Below are positions 1 through 12,955 of a stretch of DNA of 64,000 bases, in pieces. Each line of letters starts with the position of its first letter. Within the stretch, counting starts at the first letter, position 1. Below the pieces are notes generated by a model. The model was not told the origin of the DNA. It saw nothing but the letters and a program-made list of their open reading frames with translations, and did no database searches. The stretch spans positions 60,263,994-60,327,993 of the forward strand of contig NC_044571.1 of assembly GCF_901933205.1 (NCBI RefSeq), written 5' to 3'. The position numbers were made by a program, and so were the translations under genes. This stretch comes from Camarhynchus parvulus (lineage: Eukaryota; Chordata; Aves; Passeriformes; Thraupidae).

Positions 1-202
1 GCTTGTGATGGGGCTGTAATTTCTCTGAATTGGAATGACATTAGCTGCACAGCGCAGTCTCTGGCTTGCCCTGATGTGAATGCATAGGTGCACACAGAGG
101 TGCTGGAGTGGAGCTGCCTTTGGCAGTGGCACGTTTAGAGCTGCTTAAGGCCAGGCACACACAAGCATCCTCCATGTGCTTCAGGTTGAGCTGGCCTTCA
201 GG

Positions 203-278
203 TTCATAGAAGGGAACTGTAGACTATCCTGAGCTGGAAGGGATCCACAAGGATCAATGAGTCCGACTCTTCTTCCCT
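203..278 (-). mobile_element. CR1 LINE 3' end, very short fragment
   Basis: TCATAGAAGGGAACTGTAGA then TATCCTGAGCTGGAAGGGAT and CCACAAGGATCAATGAGTCC reproduce the reverse complement of a CR1 3' terminus (consensus of the type ATCCTGAGTTGGAAGGGACC). Only about 75 bp can be recognised. Confidence 0.8.
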
Positions 279-486
279 TGTCTCCTCTTCTCACCAGAGG
301 AATGGATTTATTTATGTCTATAAATAAGCTGAAATTCTGTGACAAAACTAGAGATAGCACCTTACAGAATCCATATAACCAAAGCAAATGAAAAACCTTT
401 GCAGACATTAATGCAGCAGCAGATGAGGGCTTAGGTTTTGAAACACAGAAGCTTGCTTGGGCCTTTTCTACTCATTTAAACAGCTT

Positions 487-533
487 CCCCCTCCTCCTCC
501 CCCCCCCCCTCTGCCAAAAAAAAAAAAAAAAAA
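487..533. repeat. C-rich tract followed by A18
   Basis: A run of C with few T interruptions (487-512, including ten consecutive C) is followed by 18 A (516-533) and an A/C-rich tail to about 600. Read on the minus strand it is T18 followed by a G-rich tract. It is low-complexity DNA. Confidence 0.95.
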
Positions 534-1233
534 CCAAGCAAAACAAACAACCCAAAACAAACCCTAAAAGCAACCAACCCAGAGGTTCAGAGGCCATCAG
601 TTGTGCTCTAGTCTCACTGGTTTGCCATGAAAGCCATGTTGCTGGACCTGAAGCTGAGAAAAACTTTAAAAGCAACACCATTGGGGTCTAACAACACCTG
701 AAGTATCAAGATCTCCTACAATAGAATGATTTTTCTTTTCCAGTGGGCTGCCATTCTTATAATGCTTTGAATGTCAGCAGTGATAACTATTTCTAATTAG
801 TCCTTCCAGTTCTGTGAGGAAGGAAGAAATCCATAATACAAAACAAATTCTAATGAGGGAGGGAAGTCTCCTCCTAACAGTGCTCCAAGAGCTACAGAGA
901 TTTGCCCCATGGCAAAAGTCTGACACTTTAGCTTAACACTTGAGGTGACCCTACAGAATATAAATCAGCTTCTGCTGCTTCAGCATTAGCTGCTGAGCAG
1001 CCAGCACATGGCAAAGTTGACCTCTTTACTCAGGCTGGCTTGAAGCTTAGTTGAAAAAAGACCCAGGTTTTGTTGGATTGAGAGTGCAGGTGGGAAGCAC
1101 TTGTAAGTTGGTTCTACATTGTGAAAAGTCCTCTTTCAAAAGCCTGTCCATGGATGACAAGAAAAAGCAGAGTCAAGATGTCCTTGGTGTCTGGCGAGCT
1201 CCTGCTTTGGATGTCCCTGGGTGAGGCTGCTGA

Positions 1234-1269
1234 ACTCATAAGTGACATTAGACTCATAAATGACATTAG
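1234..1269. repeat. 18-bp tandem duplication
   Basis: ACTCATAAGTGACATTAG is immediately repeated as ACTCATAAATGACATTAG, with one mismatch in 18. It is 2 x 18 bp, so it keeps an overlapping open frame in register, but that frame has no other sign of being a gene. Confidence 0.9.
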
Positions 1270-4200
1270 AGCCCTGAAAGTGAGTCTACTCCTACAAGCT
1301 TGTGTTACCAATAGCCTTTAGTAAATGTGCAAGCGTAGTCTTTTACTGTCCAATTTGAAAAATTGAGAACATGACAACTCTAAAGCTATTAATTATACCA
1401 ATGGCTACTCTGTGGTTCCAGACCAAAGAAGAAAAGCCATAGTAAGTAATGACTTACAGGTTACTAAAGGGGTGGAGTTGAGAGGCTGGGGGACATTATA
1501 CCATTTCCCAAAATGCAGCAAAAAGAATGAACATAAAAGCTTTCAAATTTTTGAATGACTCAGTGTTTCAGAAAAATGTGGAGGAGAAAATGATTTCATA
1601 AAAGACAAAGGCACTGTTTCAATTAAATAACTCATCCATGCCTGGAAAAGCCAACCTCAGATTCACATTTTCCTCTGCTGTGTCCCTCCAGCAGAGGTTG
1701 CTAATGATTCTGATAGCAAGTTATTTCAGTCAGTAATGGTAAACTGAAGAATACAGGGCTTTTTCCACTGACCTTTGTGCCTGCTTTTGTACCCCTGCTT
1801 GCACTTGTGCAAAAGCACTGAACAAGTATAAATGCTCTTCATATCTGATACCTGGTAGCCTGTAGCTATACCAAGGCAGCCTGGTAAAAATGAGGCTGCC
1901 TCACATTTGTTGCTTTATGAAATACTCCCCTTTTATTTTTAGTTTTTCTGCAACCAGCAAATTGCTGATGCTGCTGACTGGCAGGCAAGATTGCCTGATC
2001 CTCATTGCTGCAGTTTTGCTACCAATGCCCAGGGCTGAAGAGAATTTTTAACAGCATGAAAGACAAGCTGAATATGACGAGGCAGTGGATACGAGTTTGT
2101 GGAGTTTTTTCCTGAGGACTTTGTTTCGGTTTCTTTCATGTAATTTATTATTTTAGGCTTTTGAATAAGTAAAAAATAAGTGTTTTTTGTTTTGATTTTT
2201 CTTTTAAAGAGAAATTATCTTCCTGCTTCTAAGCTGATTGACATGGTGGTCATGATTGACATCATCCAAGGAAGATGTCTCTTCAGTTTTCTTTTCTTTA
2301 GCAGCCTGTCGGACACCCTTGTGGAGGTTCAGAACTCTTCTGTTTCCAGCAAAGTGGAGAAACAACAGCTGCATTTATCTGAAAATCCTAATAACCTGCT
2401 CCAAGCCATGGCATTTCCTATATTTCACATCATTTGAATGTGGATAATGAAATTCAGCAGCCATCATTCTTCATGTTTAAAAAGTGTATGTGAGCAGGTA
2501 AGCATTTTAAACAAGTAATGCTGTGCCAAAGTAATCTCTGCCATAATACCCTCAAATTCCCTGGAGTTATAGTAGGGATTAATTTGCTTCATGATGTTTG
2601 AAAACTGGAGGAAAAATGAATTAAAGCTTTCTACCAGAAATTCCAATCAACATTAAAGAGTTGAATGTATACTACTAAACATAAATTTAAAAAACCAAAC
2701 CCAAACCTGCTCTTACCTGCTCAAAGGCTTAAATGGATGTTTTCCATCTATTTTTCTTCTCTGTGAGTGGCTTTGCTTAGTGAAAGTTTCAGTAGCACAA
2801 ATAGATTAGAAGAATGAACTTTTGAGCTAGGCACAAGTGTTAAGAGGAAAGAATTGGTTTTATTCCCATGTGAACATTTGCATGAACTGTGCATAATCTG
2901 TGACACAGTGGAAATAGAAGAGGTCAGCTCAAGTATTCTGCAGTAACTGCTACAGCAACTACGGAGTAAGAAGGAATGCTAGCAAAATAAGTAGGAAAAA
3001 AGGAAATTGCAGACTGTTTATAAGTATATCTTTAAGAGCACTGATAAAAAGTAGTTTGTGAACTTGAATTATTCACTGTTAATTACTCGCTGAGATTTGG
3101 CCCACTAAAATGGTTTAAGATGAAGAACTGATAACAGCGTTGTAAAACTTATAATGTCATTTGTAACTTATTTCAATCAAAATGAAAGTATTTTGAATCT
3201 TTCTAAACATGTCAGTTATGAATCTGTGTCCAATTCCCTGATAGTAAGAGATCAGTGGGAAGCCTTGATGATTAAGCTATTTGATGAGTACAATACAATT
3301 CAGCAAAACAGTTGCAATGTTTATAAAGACAACAAGATTTAGTTTCTGGCCTGATGCTGTGATAGAGAAGGTACAATCTTCTGTATTGTCCATCTCCTAC
3401 AGTTTCCTTTTTCATAATCATTATTGAAAAAATTACTGGGAATTGCTTCAGTATCATCCTTCTTGGGTTGGGTTTTACCAGTCTGCTGAAAATGTCCACT
3501 GAAGTAAGAGGTTTCTCTAAAGACTTTTGACCTTTAAGGTGAAATAACCTCATCCATAATCTTCAGTGCAAATTTTTATAGCTGCTAAGCAATTTTCCAA
3601 GGCAGCTGGCCATTTTTATATCTTGAAAAACTGGTAATGATACAAACTGTTGATTATGGTTTACAATGGCAATAAACCTCTCAGTATTGGTTATTACCAA
3701 AATAAATTGCCATTCTGTTAAATGTTAAATAACAAGTCATAAACTGCTGAAAACAACCAATTTCTTGTGGATTACTGGCTAAATAAATTTTAGTAGGAAG
3801 TGCAGATCATGAAGTTGTGATCAGCAGATCAGGCCTAATGAAATTTTATATATTTTAAAAACTGAAGGATCCTCAAAATATGATGCAGATTGTAACACCC
3901 ATTAAACAAGAAAAAAATTAAGTCTCCTGGTAGTTTTGGGATTTTTGTGTGAGACTATTTTTGTCTTCTGACACCAGCTCTTGCAATTTTCCATTGTTTC
4001 TTTAAGTGTTGAAAAACCCAATCAATGCCAACACGCTGAGCCCACCGAGAAGGCAGAGAGGAGCTTGTTCAAATACTAAGCACCTACATGAGATCTCTGC
4101 TCAGAATCAGAGCAGTTAGAATCTGCTTTGGACTAATTACTACTGCTCATCTCAAAAGCAAAAATGCCATCAAACATTCGTAGCTCAGGTGCCATCTTCC

Positions 4201-7200
4201 CAAGAGTGAGTGGCAGATCTTCACCATAGCAACGAGTGTTATCTCCTAAGAATAACATTAACCTCCCTTGTTACTAGTTTTAAATCCTTGGGTATAAACA
4301 GCAGTTGCAAGGTATGTGTGCCTTGACTGTGCATTTTCATTGCTTAGTGCGTACTGGGTGTGCACTAGCTGCTGTAAGACTTAAAAAGACATCACCAGAA
4401 GAGGAAGTAATTAAAGGGATGGAAATACAGCCATTAATAATCCAGTCCTGGAAACATGATCAGGGAGAGATCTCCTGTTCATGCTCATAAAAATCAGACC
4501 TCTCCACAGAAAAGCCTGGCACAAAGCGCTCTTCAGCAGCAGCATCCTCCCCCTCCATCCACATGTTGATTTCAAATCAGTCAGGGAGAGGTGGGAGAAG
4601 AGAGCAAAAGGAGGAGGGGAGGGAGGGTTGTTTCTATTTCTCTCCTTTTTTCTTCTGCACTTCCCTTCCTGCATACTTTTTTTCTCAGGCAGGGTTGAAA
4701 TCCAGGAAACTGGTACCAAATATTTTAGCTATTTTAAATTGCTGCATTATGCATTTTTTCGGAATGTCACCAAAGCTTTTTCCAGTAAAGAAGATGAAAT
4801 TCCCCTCATAATAGCCCTGTAGGATACAGTGATATCCTGGGAGTGCCATAAAAATGCCATTAAGAGACATTTCATTTTGCCTTCTGGGGGCTCTACACTT
4901 ATCTATTTTGACTTAAACTCTTTCTTCCATTTCTGCAAGAGAGGAACATGACACAGGAGTTGCACAAAATGAGCTCAGATCAGGGAAGACAGATTGTAAA
5001 TCGAGACTTGCCAGAGCTAAATCATGTTCTCTCTCTTGATCTCTTATCTGATAACTTTTATCCAAAAGGTATTGAGGAAGTTAATTGCAACTGCTAAGAT
5101 GAATCTTTAGGAAATATCATTCTCCAGGGCCTTCTTTTCCCTGCTCTCCAGATCCCATGTTGAATTTTTTTCAAGGCCTCAGATATGAAATGGTTATCTT
5201 GTGAATTTTAACATCCTTATCCTTTCCTACAGAACTGTTCAGATGAAGTAAAAAAAAAAACTGTGGCTTTTTATTTGCAAGGTTTAGGAATCCAGAGAAG
5301 CAGTGCATGAGGGGGAAAGGCAGTGACTTTCTGAATTCAAATGCTTGCTCTACTTGACAAGCTAAAGACAAAGGTAAAAAAAGAATGTTTTCTTTTTAGA
5401 GACTGAAGTACTATAGACAGTCTTGGATTAGAAGCAGGCTGAAATTCCTGTTGTAAACATCTAATTACCTTGTGTGGCATGACTTCTAGATACACTATCT
5501 TGCAAAGATAGTGAAGTTGTGAGTACACGCTAAGACAGCTTTACGCTTTACACAAGAACATTATCTATCCTTTATTACAGAGTTTTCCTTCTGGTGTTTT
5601 TCTTTTTGCTGAGCATGGCAGAACAGAGATTCATTGTGAAATCTAGCAAAAGAAGTGAGCTTTGAATTTACTCAGTATCTCAAGAGCTGTTCTAAGACTA
5701 AGATTAAAGGCCACTAAACAAATTCAGGCTCCATTTGTTTGGAAATGACTTAATGGCAAATATATTTATATTATCCAGTGACTAGGGTTTTTTATTGCAC
5801 TAAATATTTTATTCATTCAAAGCAATAATGACTTGGGTTGTGTGTTTCTTTATGTGCAAGTGCAATCAAGACAAAAACCCCAAATCACAAAAAAGTGGTT
5901 TTTACAGAGTTATCTTGCCCTGCATTTTGGGCAGTAGAAAGGGGGGCCTCTCTGTGAGGAAAGCCCTGGACAGGTGTTAACATGATACCGTTTTTCTAAC
6001 CCTTATTTCTCCATACGTTTTGAAGGAGGTAGATGTTCAAAGGTGGAGCTGCTGAGCCAAGTATATTTTCCTCTACATTTGCAGCTAGACAATGAAAGAG
6101 GGTGACTGTGACACACAGGACAGGAACTGAAATATATACTCAGGACCACTACCCAGTTATTCTCATTTTTTGAAGCCAACAGAAACCTCAGTAATGGCCT
6201 TGCTGTGGAAAGGGAGTTTTGAATGGCAGTTTGTTTTATGACTCTTAATTAATTTCTCCTTCAGTTGTTGGTCTCATGGCTGATTCCTCCTTCCCTCTCC
6301 CACTCACACTGTGTGGCGTCATCCTGCAACAGCTTTCCTTGCATTTCACTGTACGCAGCCTCATAAGTCTCACTGTGAAATGCTTTGGCACATAGGCAGC
6401 GAGGAAAAATCTGTGTAACAAGCCTGATGTCTTAGAAATATTTTGTGTGCTCCTCTGCAGAGGATAGAAAGTGTAAAAACACAGGGGAAGGTATTCTGTG
6501 GAAAAAATGTATTACTGTATGTCACATGAATGCTGTTTGAGAGCTACAAATTCCTGCACAAAAAATAATAAAATGTAATGAACAAATGAACACCTCTCCT
6601 CTGGAAACCTACATAAGAAAATATAGCTCAGCTTCCACTTGGGTTGAAGCTTGGTAGGAAAAGTTCAGGAGGAGGGGAGAAAGAGAGGAGCCCCAAGACC
6701 CTTCCAAGCAGATGGCATGTTCCTTTCTCCTTCTCACTCTTATACAGTGTGTGACACAGGTATCGCACAGGTATCCCTGCAAACCCTGAGCCCACACTTG
6801 AAGGCTGCACCAAGTGGTGATGGACATGCACCTGGCTGTCCCTTTCCCAGGCTTTGCTAGGAAAAAGGAGATGCAGCTGAGGTTGAAATGAGGTGGGATG
6901 ATAGGGAAAACAATGTGGTGTGGCCAGTGGAAGAAGACCTGGGCTGCCCCTGAAGTGCCCTGAATCTCTCAGCTGGTGTGCACACATCTCGCTCTCCCAC
7001 AGAATGATGGGAAGGGAGGTCAAAAGAGCTCACTTGGAAACAACTGCCAAGGATAGCAAATTTTTACAAATTAACATGCCTTTTGGGAAGGAGGAAGGCA
7101 GTGCAATTTTGATGAGAAAGGCTGCTTTCCGTTTGGGCTTAATCATGCAAGGTGCTGAGTGCCTTCAGTCCTCATTCGCTTTGATAGGAGCTGACTGTCC

Positions 7201-7895
7201 TCATGCTACCTGGCAGGCATGGTTGCTAGGTCAGTTCCTATTCCCCTCTCCCCCACAGCCTGTCACTTCACTTCCTAAAGAATGTCTTATTTGATGTCAT
7301 ATGTAGCACAGGGAATTAATGAGGTTTTCTTTCACAGGCTTCTCATTTATCCCTAGAAAATCAAAGGGACAGATGTTTTTCTCTGCTTGAAAGTAAACCT
7401 CTAAGAAGATGACAGAAAAGAGGTGGATGAATGCTTGTAGCATCCCTGTCCCGGGGATGCAGAGTGGGCTTGGACCTACTTTGGGTCTGTGAAAAGAAGG
7501 AGCAACTCTTTGGTGCCTGACTGTCCTCATGAGCTATGGTTCTCCTTTCTTGTTTCAGGATTTCTAACCCTCAGGGACCACCTCTGACCACTTCATTCCT
7601 CGAGAAATGGATGCAAGGCACGCTTAATGTCAATGACATCTTAATCATCTGGTCTTTGAAAAGGGAAAAGGCCAAGACAAATACTTCTGTTAGCAGGAGA
7701 GTCATAGTATTTGGTAAACATGGACTGCATGCATCTAGTTGAGATGCCTCTGTGCTGAACTGTGCAATTCACAAAATGCAAATGGGGTGCTTATCAGATG
7801 GATTATTTTCTGAAAGCACAGGCAAAATTACAGTAATTACTTTTCCTCCTGCTACATTATCTGTATTCCCAAGAAACTTTATAACTTCATGCAGA

Positions 7896-7912
7896 AAATA
7901 AATAAATAAATA
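7896..7912. repeat. (AAAT)4 microsatellite
   Basis: Four AAAT/AATA units lie in AT-rich intergenic DNA. It contains incidental AATAAA hexamers and is not evidence of a gene end. Confidence 0.85.
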
Positions 7913-10900
7913 TTTACTTAAAAGATCAGAATAGCTGAGTAAAGGTTCCCTTCACTTCTCACAAAATCAGCATTTTTCTTGAACAAAAAGCTGTTCTCGG
8001 CAGCCTGAGATTTTCATGGGGGCAGGTACTGTCAATGAAAACTTTTTCCAAGGAAATCACTAGATATTAATCTGGATTTTCAAGAAGCTACAATTTTCTT
8101 AAATTCCCACCTCTTTGACATGCCCTTGGGTGAGAAATGAGTTCCTACTATTCCTCCTTCAGCAACTGAGTGCTTCAGCCCAGCTTTTTAGATATAACCA
8201 CCAAGATTATTGCCTGAGAAGAATCAATATTAAGGACCCACCTTTTTAATGTGAGATAAAGATTAATCTACTTTGTCACACCACTTAGACTCTTTTAACA
8301 TGGATTTGATTATATCGTGATTTTCAAAGAATAAATCTAAAGGACTAGTTAAAAAAAATCTGCCATGGTTTGTTCAGCCCATCAAAGTAGACTATGGTAT
8401 AATTCTAATAATTCTAACACCAACTGGTTCTACATCATCATAGGGCTCTGAAGACAAGTAATAAGCAAGCTTTACAACACTCCTCCAGCCATCCCAAATG
8501 CAAGCATTTTAACATGGTTTATTTGTTTTTTTATTCTAACATATGAAAAGCAAAAATTTTCTTGAGCACTTGTACCCTTTGGTGCTCTAGAGTAAGAGTG
8601 CCCATAGTCTTTCACGGTTTTGTCCTCAAAATTTCCTCATGAGGTAGAAAGTGCTGTTTTGTAATAACTGAGAAACTGAAGTGCAGAAAAGTTAGAAGAC
8701 TTTTCCCATGGCCACCTGGGAAAGTCAAAAGGAGTCAAGAGCTCAAGCTATGAATTCAGCTGGGACCTTCTTACTTCCTTTCAAGCCTGCATGTAAGAAA
8801 AATGGTTCATATCTCTGAGCTGGGAATAGTGCAGTGTCCCCACGGGGTACATCTGGATCTAAGACAACCTGTCTGACTGTACTCTGAAACAGCCTCAGCA
8901 TGTTCAGCCTGTTCATCACAGTCTTCACCATGAGCTGTGAGGATGGGAGCAAGCAGCTGGGTGGTGCTACACACTTGAGCAAAAGACCAGGACATCAATC
9001 CCTTTAGTGATAGCACCAGGGTCTGAGAGCTAAGTCCAGTTCCTAGGACACTGCTTCAGCCTCTGAACTAACCTTCTTCCTGTAAAATACAGGTAATATT
9101 CAGGTGCTTTGTAGCTGGGCAGAGACCTTGTGACATGAGCAACATCATGCCAAAAACACCCATTTGATTCTGATTAAGAAATCAACACAAAGATTCAACC
9201 TCATTCAGCTCAGCCCATGCCCTAAGCACATGGAGGTGGTAAGAGAGACATTGCTGTTCTGTAACACATAAGTGCAAATAGTTGGGAAATAGCTCAAAAG
9301 ATACCAAGTAATTAATTGAGCATCATGACTGCACCACTGCATAAACTCCTTGAAAGAGCAGCAAAGGGTGAAAATTGCTGATGGCAATTTCCACAGTAGA
9401 GTAATTTAGCTCAGAGGCAAAGAGAGTGGTGAAGGAGAGAGAGAATATATATGTCAGCGTGGGAGAGGGTGGACTGGTACAAGAAGGAGTGCATTAGAGT
9501 ATGTGTGAGTGTGGAGGAGTGAGTTTCTCAAAATTAGGGCAAATTCTGCATTCATAGTAGGCCTTGCAGAGAAGCTGCCTGTGTGCATGTGTATACGTAT
9601 ATACAGGTTTGAGCTTGGCCATCTTGGGGTCATTACTGTTTTTTAAGACATTTTTCTAGAATATATTTCCAGTTCTTGCAAGTGTAGGGAAAAAAAACCA
9701 ACCTTGAAGGTGGAATTGAAAGTCAGCTGAAAATGCAAAACTTAGAAGATGTACCAGTGATTTGGAAAGTATATAAAAGCAGCAAGACTTTCTTTTTTCA
9801 GAAAGTGAAAAGATGGAGAAGGGGAGATGTCAAGGGAGGAATGTTGTTGTAGTTGCCTCTCGGAAAGATGTTGGCAGTGTTTATCAAAAGAGGAAATGTA
9901 GGGTGGGTGGGCATTCCACCTCCATCTCTGGGCAAAGGAAAACATGTAGAGGGTTCTGTGCCACTGACAATAGGGAGTAGGAGTTTAATTGCAGAGATTC
10001 ATCCTTCCTCTTTCACCATACGAGTGCCATCATGTAGGCAAAAAGAAGATGCTGTTTTCTGTTACCCAGAGTCATTGGATGTAGAGAGGAGAACACCTAG
10101 AAATCAAAGGTTAAACCAGTGAGAAATTCTTTTCAACAGCAACTCCATAAAAAATGCCTCTTTATTGAGATGGGCAGTGAAGTATATCCAAGTTCTCTAC
10201 GCACACTGCTTCTTTCCAAAATGTAAGGCAGGAAAACAGAGTCAGATGTTTAGGCTCCGGTTCCTACTCATTGCTGGTTTCCCTGGTAATCCACTCTAGC
10301 AGTATTCCAGCTTTGAGGCTCCTAAGCACAAATTTTTGGGCTCATTTCCAGTCACTTACCTTTCCAGTGGGAACAGTCTATTTCTTACTTCACCCACTTA
10401 GGCACAGCAATTTATACTTCTGATTCATGCTGTGGAGGACTGAGGGGAAGATTTTATAGTGGTAATACCAATTGTCCCCTATCCCACAGTAACTTTAAAG
10501 TACTTAGCGAAACCTCAGGAGGTGTAGAAATGCATGACAGGAAAATAAAGTGTTCATGTAAGTAAAAGAATTGTCTCTTACATATCCCTTAAACCCCAAA
10601 AGTCATGTTCACACAGCCAAAGTTTCTTCTAATTAAGAAAACACCTCACAAGACAAGGATTTCACCTTGAAAAAATATTTCAGAGATATTCTCAGTGGTC
10701 ATTGATCATAATAAGTAATTGATCTCTTGGTCAGAAGCTAAAAGACTTTGCTCTGATCACATTAACCTAAGGATGAATCTAAGTGTACATTCAGTTGTTT
10801 GTATTTCCTTTTCCCTTGCAGTGATTCAGTGCAGCATTGGCTGAGGATAAACAACATTCATTAGAACAGTTTAGATGGATTAGCTACATTCTTCACACTT

Positions 10901-11493
10901 TCCACACTTAAAAACTTCTAGCACCAGTAGTTCCTACAGCCAGTCCTAGGATCACATAAAGGATTAAGAAAGCCCATTATTCCTTGATTTTGTCCTTTAG
11001 TGTTACATCTATAATGGAAATGGATTACAATCCTGAGATTTGGGCTGTCTGCATGCTGACCTTACAGGGCACAGCCAAATTATTGGAGATGAATGTTTCT
11101 CTCAAGATGCTGTTTTCTATTATGTTCTTCTTTAGGAGTGGAAACCACCTGGGATTGACTGTTCAAATTGAACTTGATTTCTAGAAGATTTTCAGCTTTA
11201 CTGCGTGCATGTGGCAATAATTACTTGCAAAATAAGGGCTGAGTGGATTGTGTTTTACCAAATGATTTAGGTATTTGTGATTGATTTCCACCTGTTTAAG
11301 TTTTGATTGCAAAATCACTCTATGGAGAAAAAATATAGATAAGTGTCAATATTGCATAACTGAGGTAAACATCTCTTGGTCTCCCAAAAGCTGCTTAACT
11401 GGTTTCCACTGTTCAAATGTACTCTTGACTGTGGACTATGACAAACTTTCCATATGGATTTTTAAATTCAAATCATTAGGCCACAATCTCTTT

Positions 11494-11517
11494 GGAATAA
11501 TTTAAGGAATAATTTAA
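11494..11517. repeat. Short tandem duplication GGAATAATTTAA
   Basis: A 12-bp unit is repeated twice (GGAATAATTTAA, then GGAATAATTTAA with a shared edge). It is a minor slippage product in intergenic DNA. Confidence 0.75.
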
Positions 11518-12837
11518 TGGTAATGAAGTTAAAGATAGCACTCAAAATAACCCCTTTAAGATGCCAAATCATTAATAAACACTTGCATAAATTCCACTTC
11601 CAAATAAAACCTTTTAAGAGATTCTGAAAATTTTTGCATGCTAGAATCCAAATACATTCTTGCACAGAATGAGACTCTATAAAATAAAATAGTGATCGAA
11701 AAGTCAGCAAGACCCATAGGCCAAAAGCTACAGGTTCCTCAGACAAAGTTTTTGGCTGTGGATGGAATTAGTTTTTTTACTAGACTGGAAAGTTAAGTGG
11801 AAATTGCAGGTCTCAATGTTGACCTTGGCTCTGGCAGGCAGATATGGTCCATGTTAGCCTAAGCTGTATCCCACACAGATGAACTTGTAGGTGTCTGCAT
11901 GTCTGCTCTCGTACATGCAGGCAGTGGAGTTTGGGGAGCCCCCAGCTGGCTGGATATAAAAGTACTCTTCTCCAAAACAAGCATCTACGTCTGGGAAGCT
12001 GAACAGCACTGCAAACTCTCTCAGCCTAACTTAGTGGCTTGCTTTTCTACTGCCTGTAAAGGGAACATAAGCACTCTGCTCACACATCAACCTTCAGGAG
12101 CATAAACTAGAGCCTCATCCTTTGCAGAACCTACATGTCTCTGAGCTAGGTAGGCAAAGGCTTCTGTTGTGTCTCTATGACTCCCTCCTTGTAGACATTG
12201 TGTGTTTGGACATCACCTGAAAGACATTGCAGTGTGAGAAAAACTGGCTGCTGTGCCATGCAGTTCCCATGGCCTGGCTGTTTCTGCACTAGGGAACATT
12301 GGACATTGAGGTTCAGCTCCCCAGATTCCCTTCCAAGGAGGAGGGAACATGCAGACCTGCAAGCCTCCAGCCTTTGTCTCAAGGGTCTCTGTGTTTCTGT
12401 TTGGTTTATGCAGGACAAGCTACTTGGTGCATGTTGCTGAGCTGGACCAGTGGGCATTTCATGGAGTAGCTCCAAGTCAGTCCTTCAGGAGAGAGCTAAG
12501 GACTTTGGAGAACACCATGTCATGAACACAGTTCTGAGCTTCTCCCTCGGAAGGGCTTAATGAATTTCTTCCATGGGTCTCTCAGCCTACTCTTTCAATT
12601 TCCATGGCTTAACTGAGAAATTGGCTTCTCTGTTTATGGCAGTGGAGAAGAATTCCAACTTCTCTGGGGTCTAAGGTCTGAGCCTCATATGTGGTCGTAC
12701 TGAATCCTTTCAGAGCTGTTTGTTTTACAATTGGATCTATATTGGTACTTTAAAAAGGAAATATTCCAAACATCTTGTACAGGATCACTAAACAACTATT
12801 TTAGAAATTATTTTCTTTTAAGATGCATTTACAATGT

Positions 12838-12857
12838 GGCTAGATAGATAGATAAAC

Positions 12858-12954
<97 letters not shown>

Positions 12955-12955
12955 C
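12838..12955. repeat. (GATA)n tetranucleotide microsatellite, about 29 units
   Basis: The array is about 118 bp of TAGA/GATA units, uninterrupted except for one AACA variant near 12854-12858 at its left edge. The right 95 bp is a perfect run of more than 20 units, so the locus is probably polymorphic. It is intergenic, about 11 kb beyond the ENOX1 3' end. Read on the minus strand it is (TATC)n. Confidence 0.98.

Larger units (their letters stand above)
1..12837. other. Intergenic DNA, distal side of ENOX1 3' end
   Basis: Apart from the short CR1 piece at 203-278, the C/A tract at 487-533 and small duplications, no gene, RNA gene or long repeat is recognisable here on either strand. Open frames up to about 130 codons (for example 6628-7023 minus) have no recognisable domain, no plausible splice context and overlapping frames on the other strand. 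In human, the gene facing the ENOX1 3' end is DNAJC15. I looked for its conserved J-domain tail (HPDKGG) and did not see it, so that gene probably lies outside the window. Confidence 0.6.
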
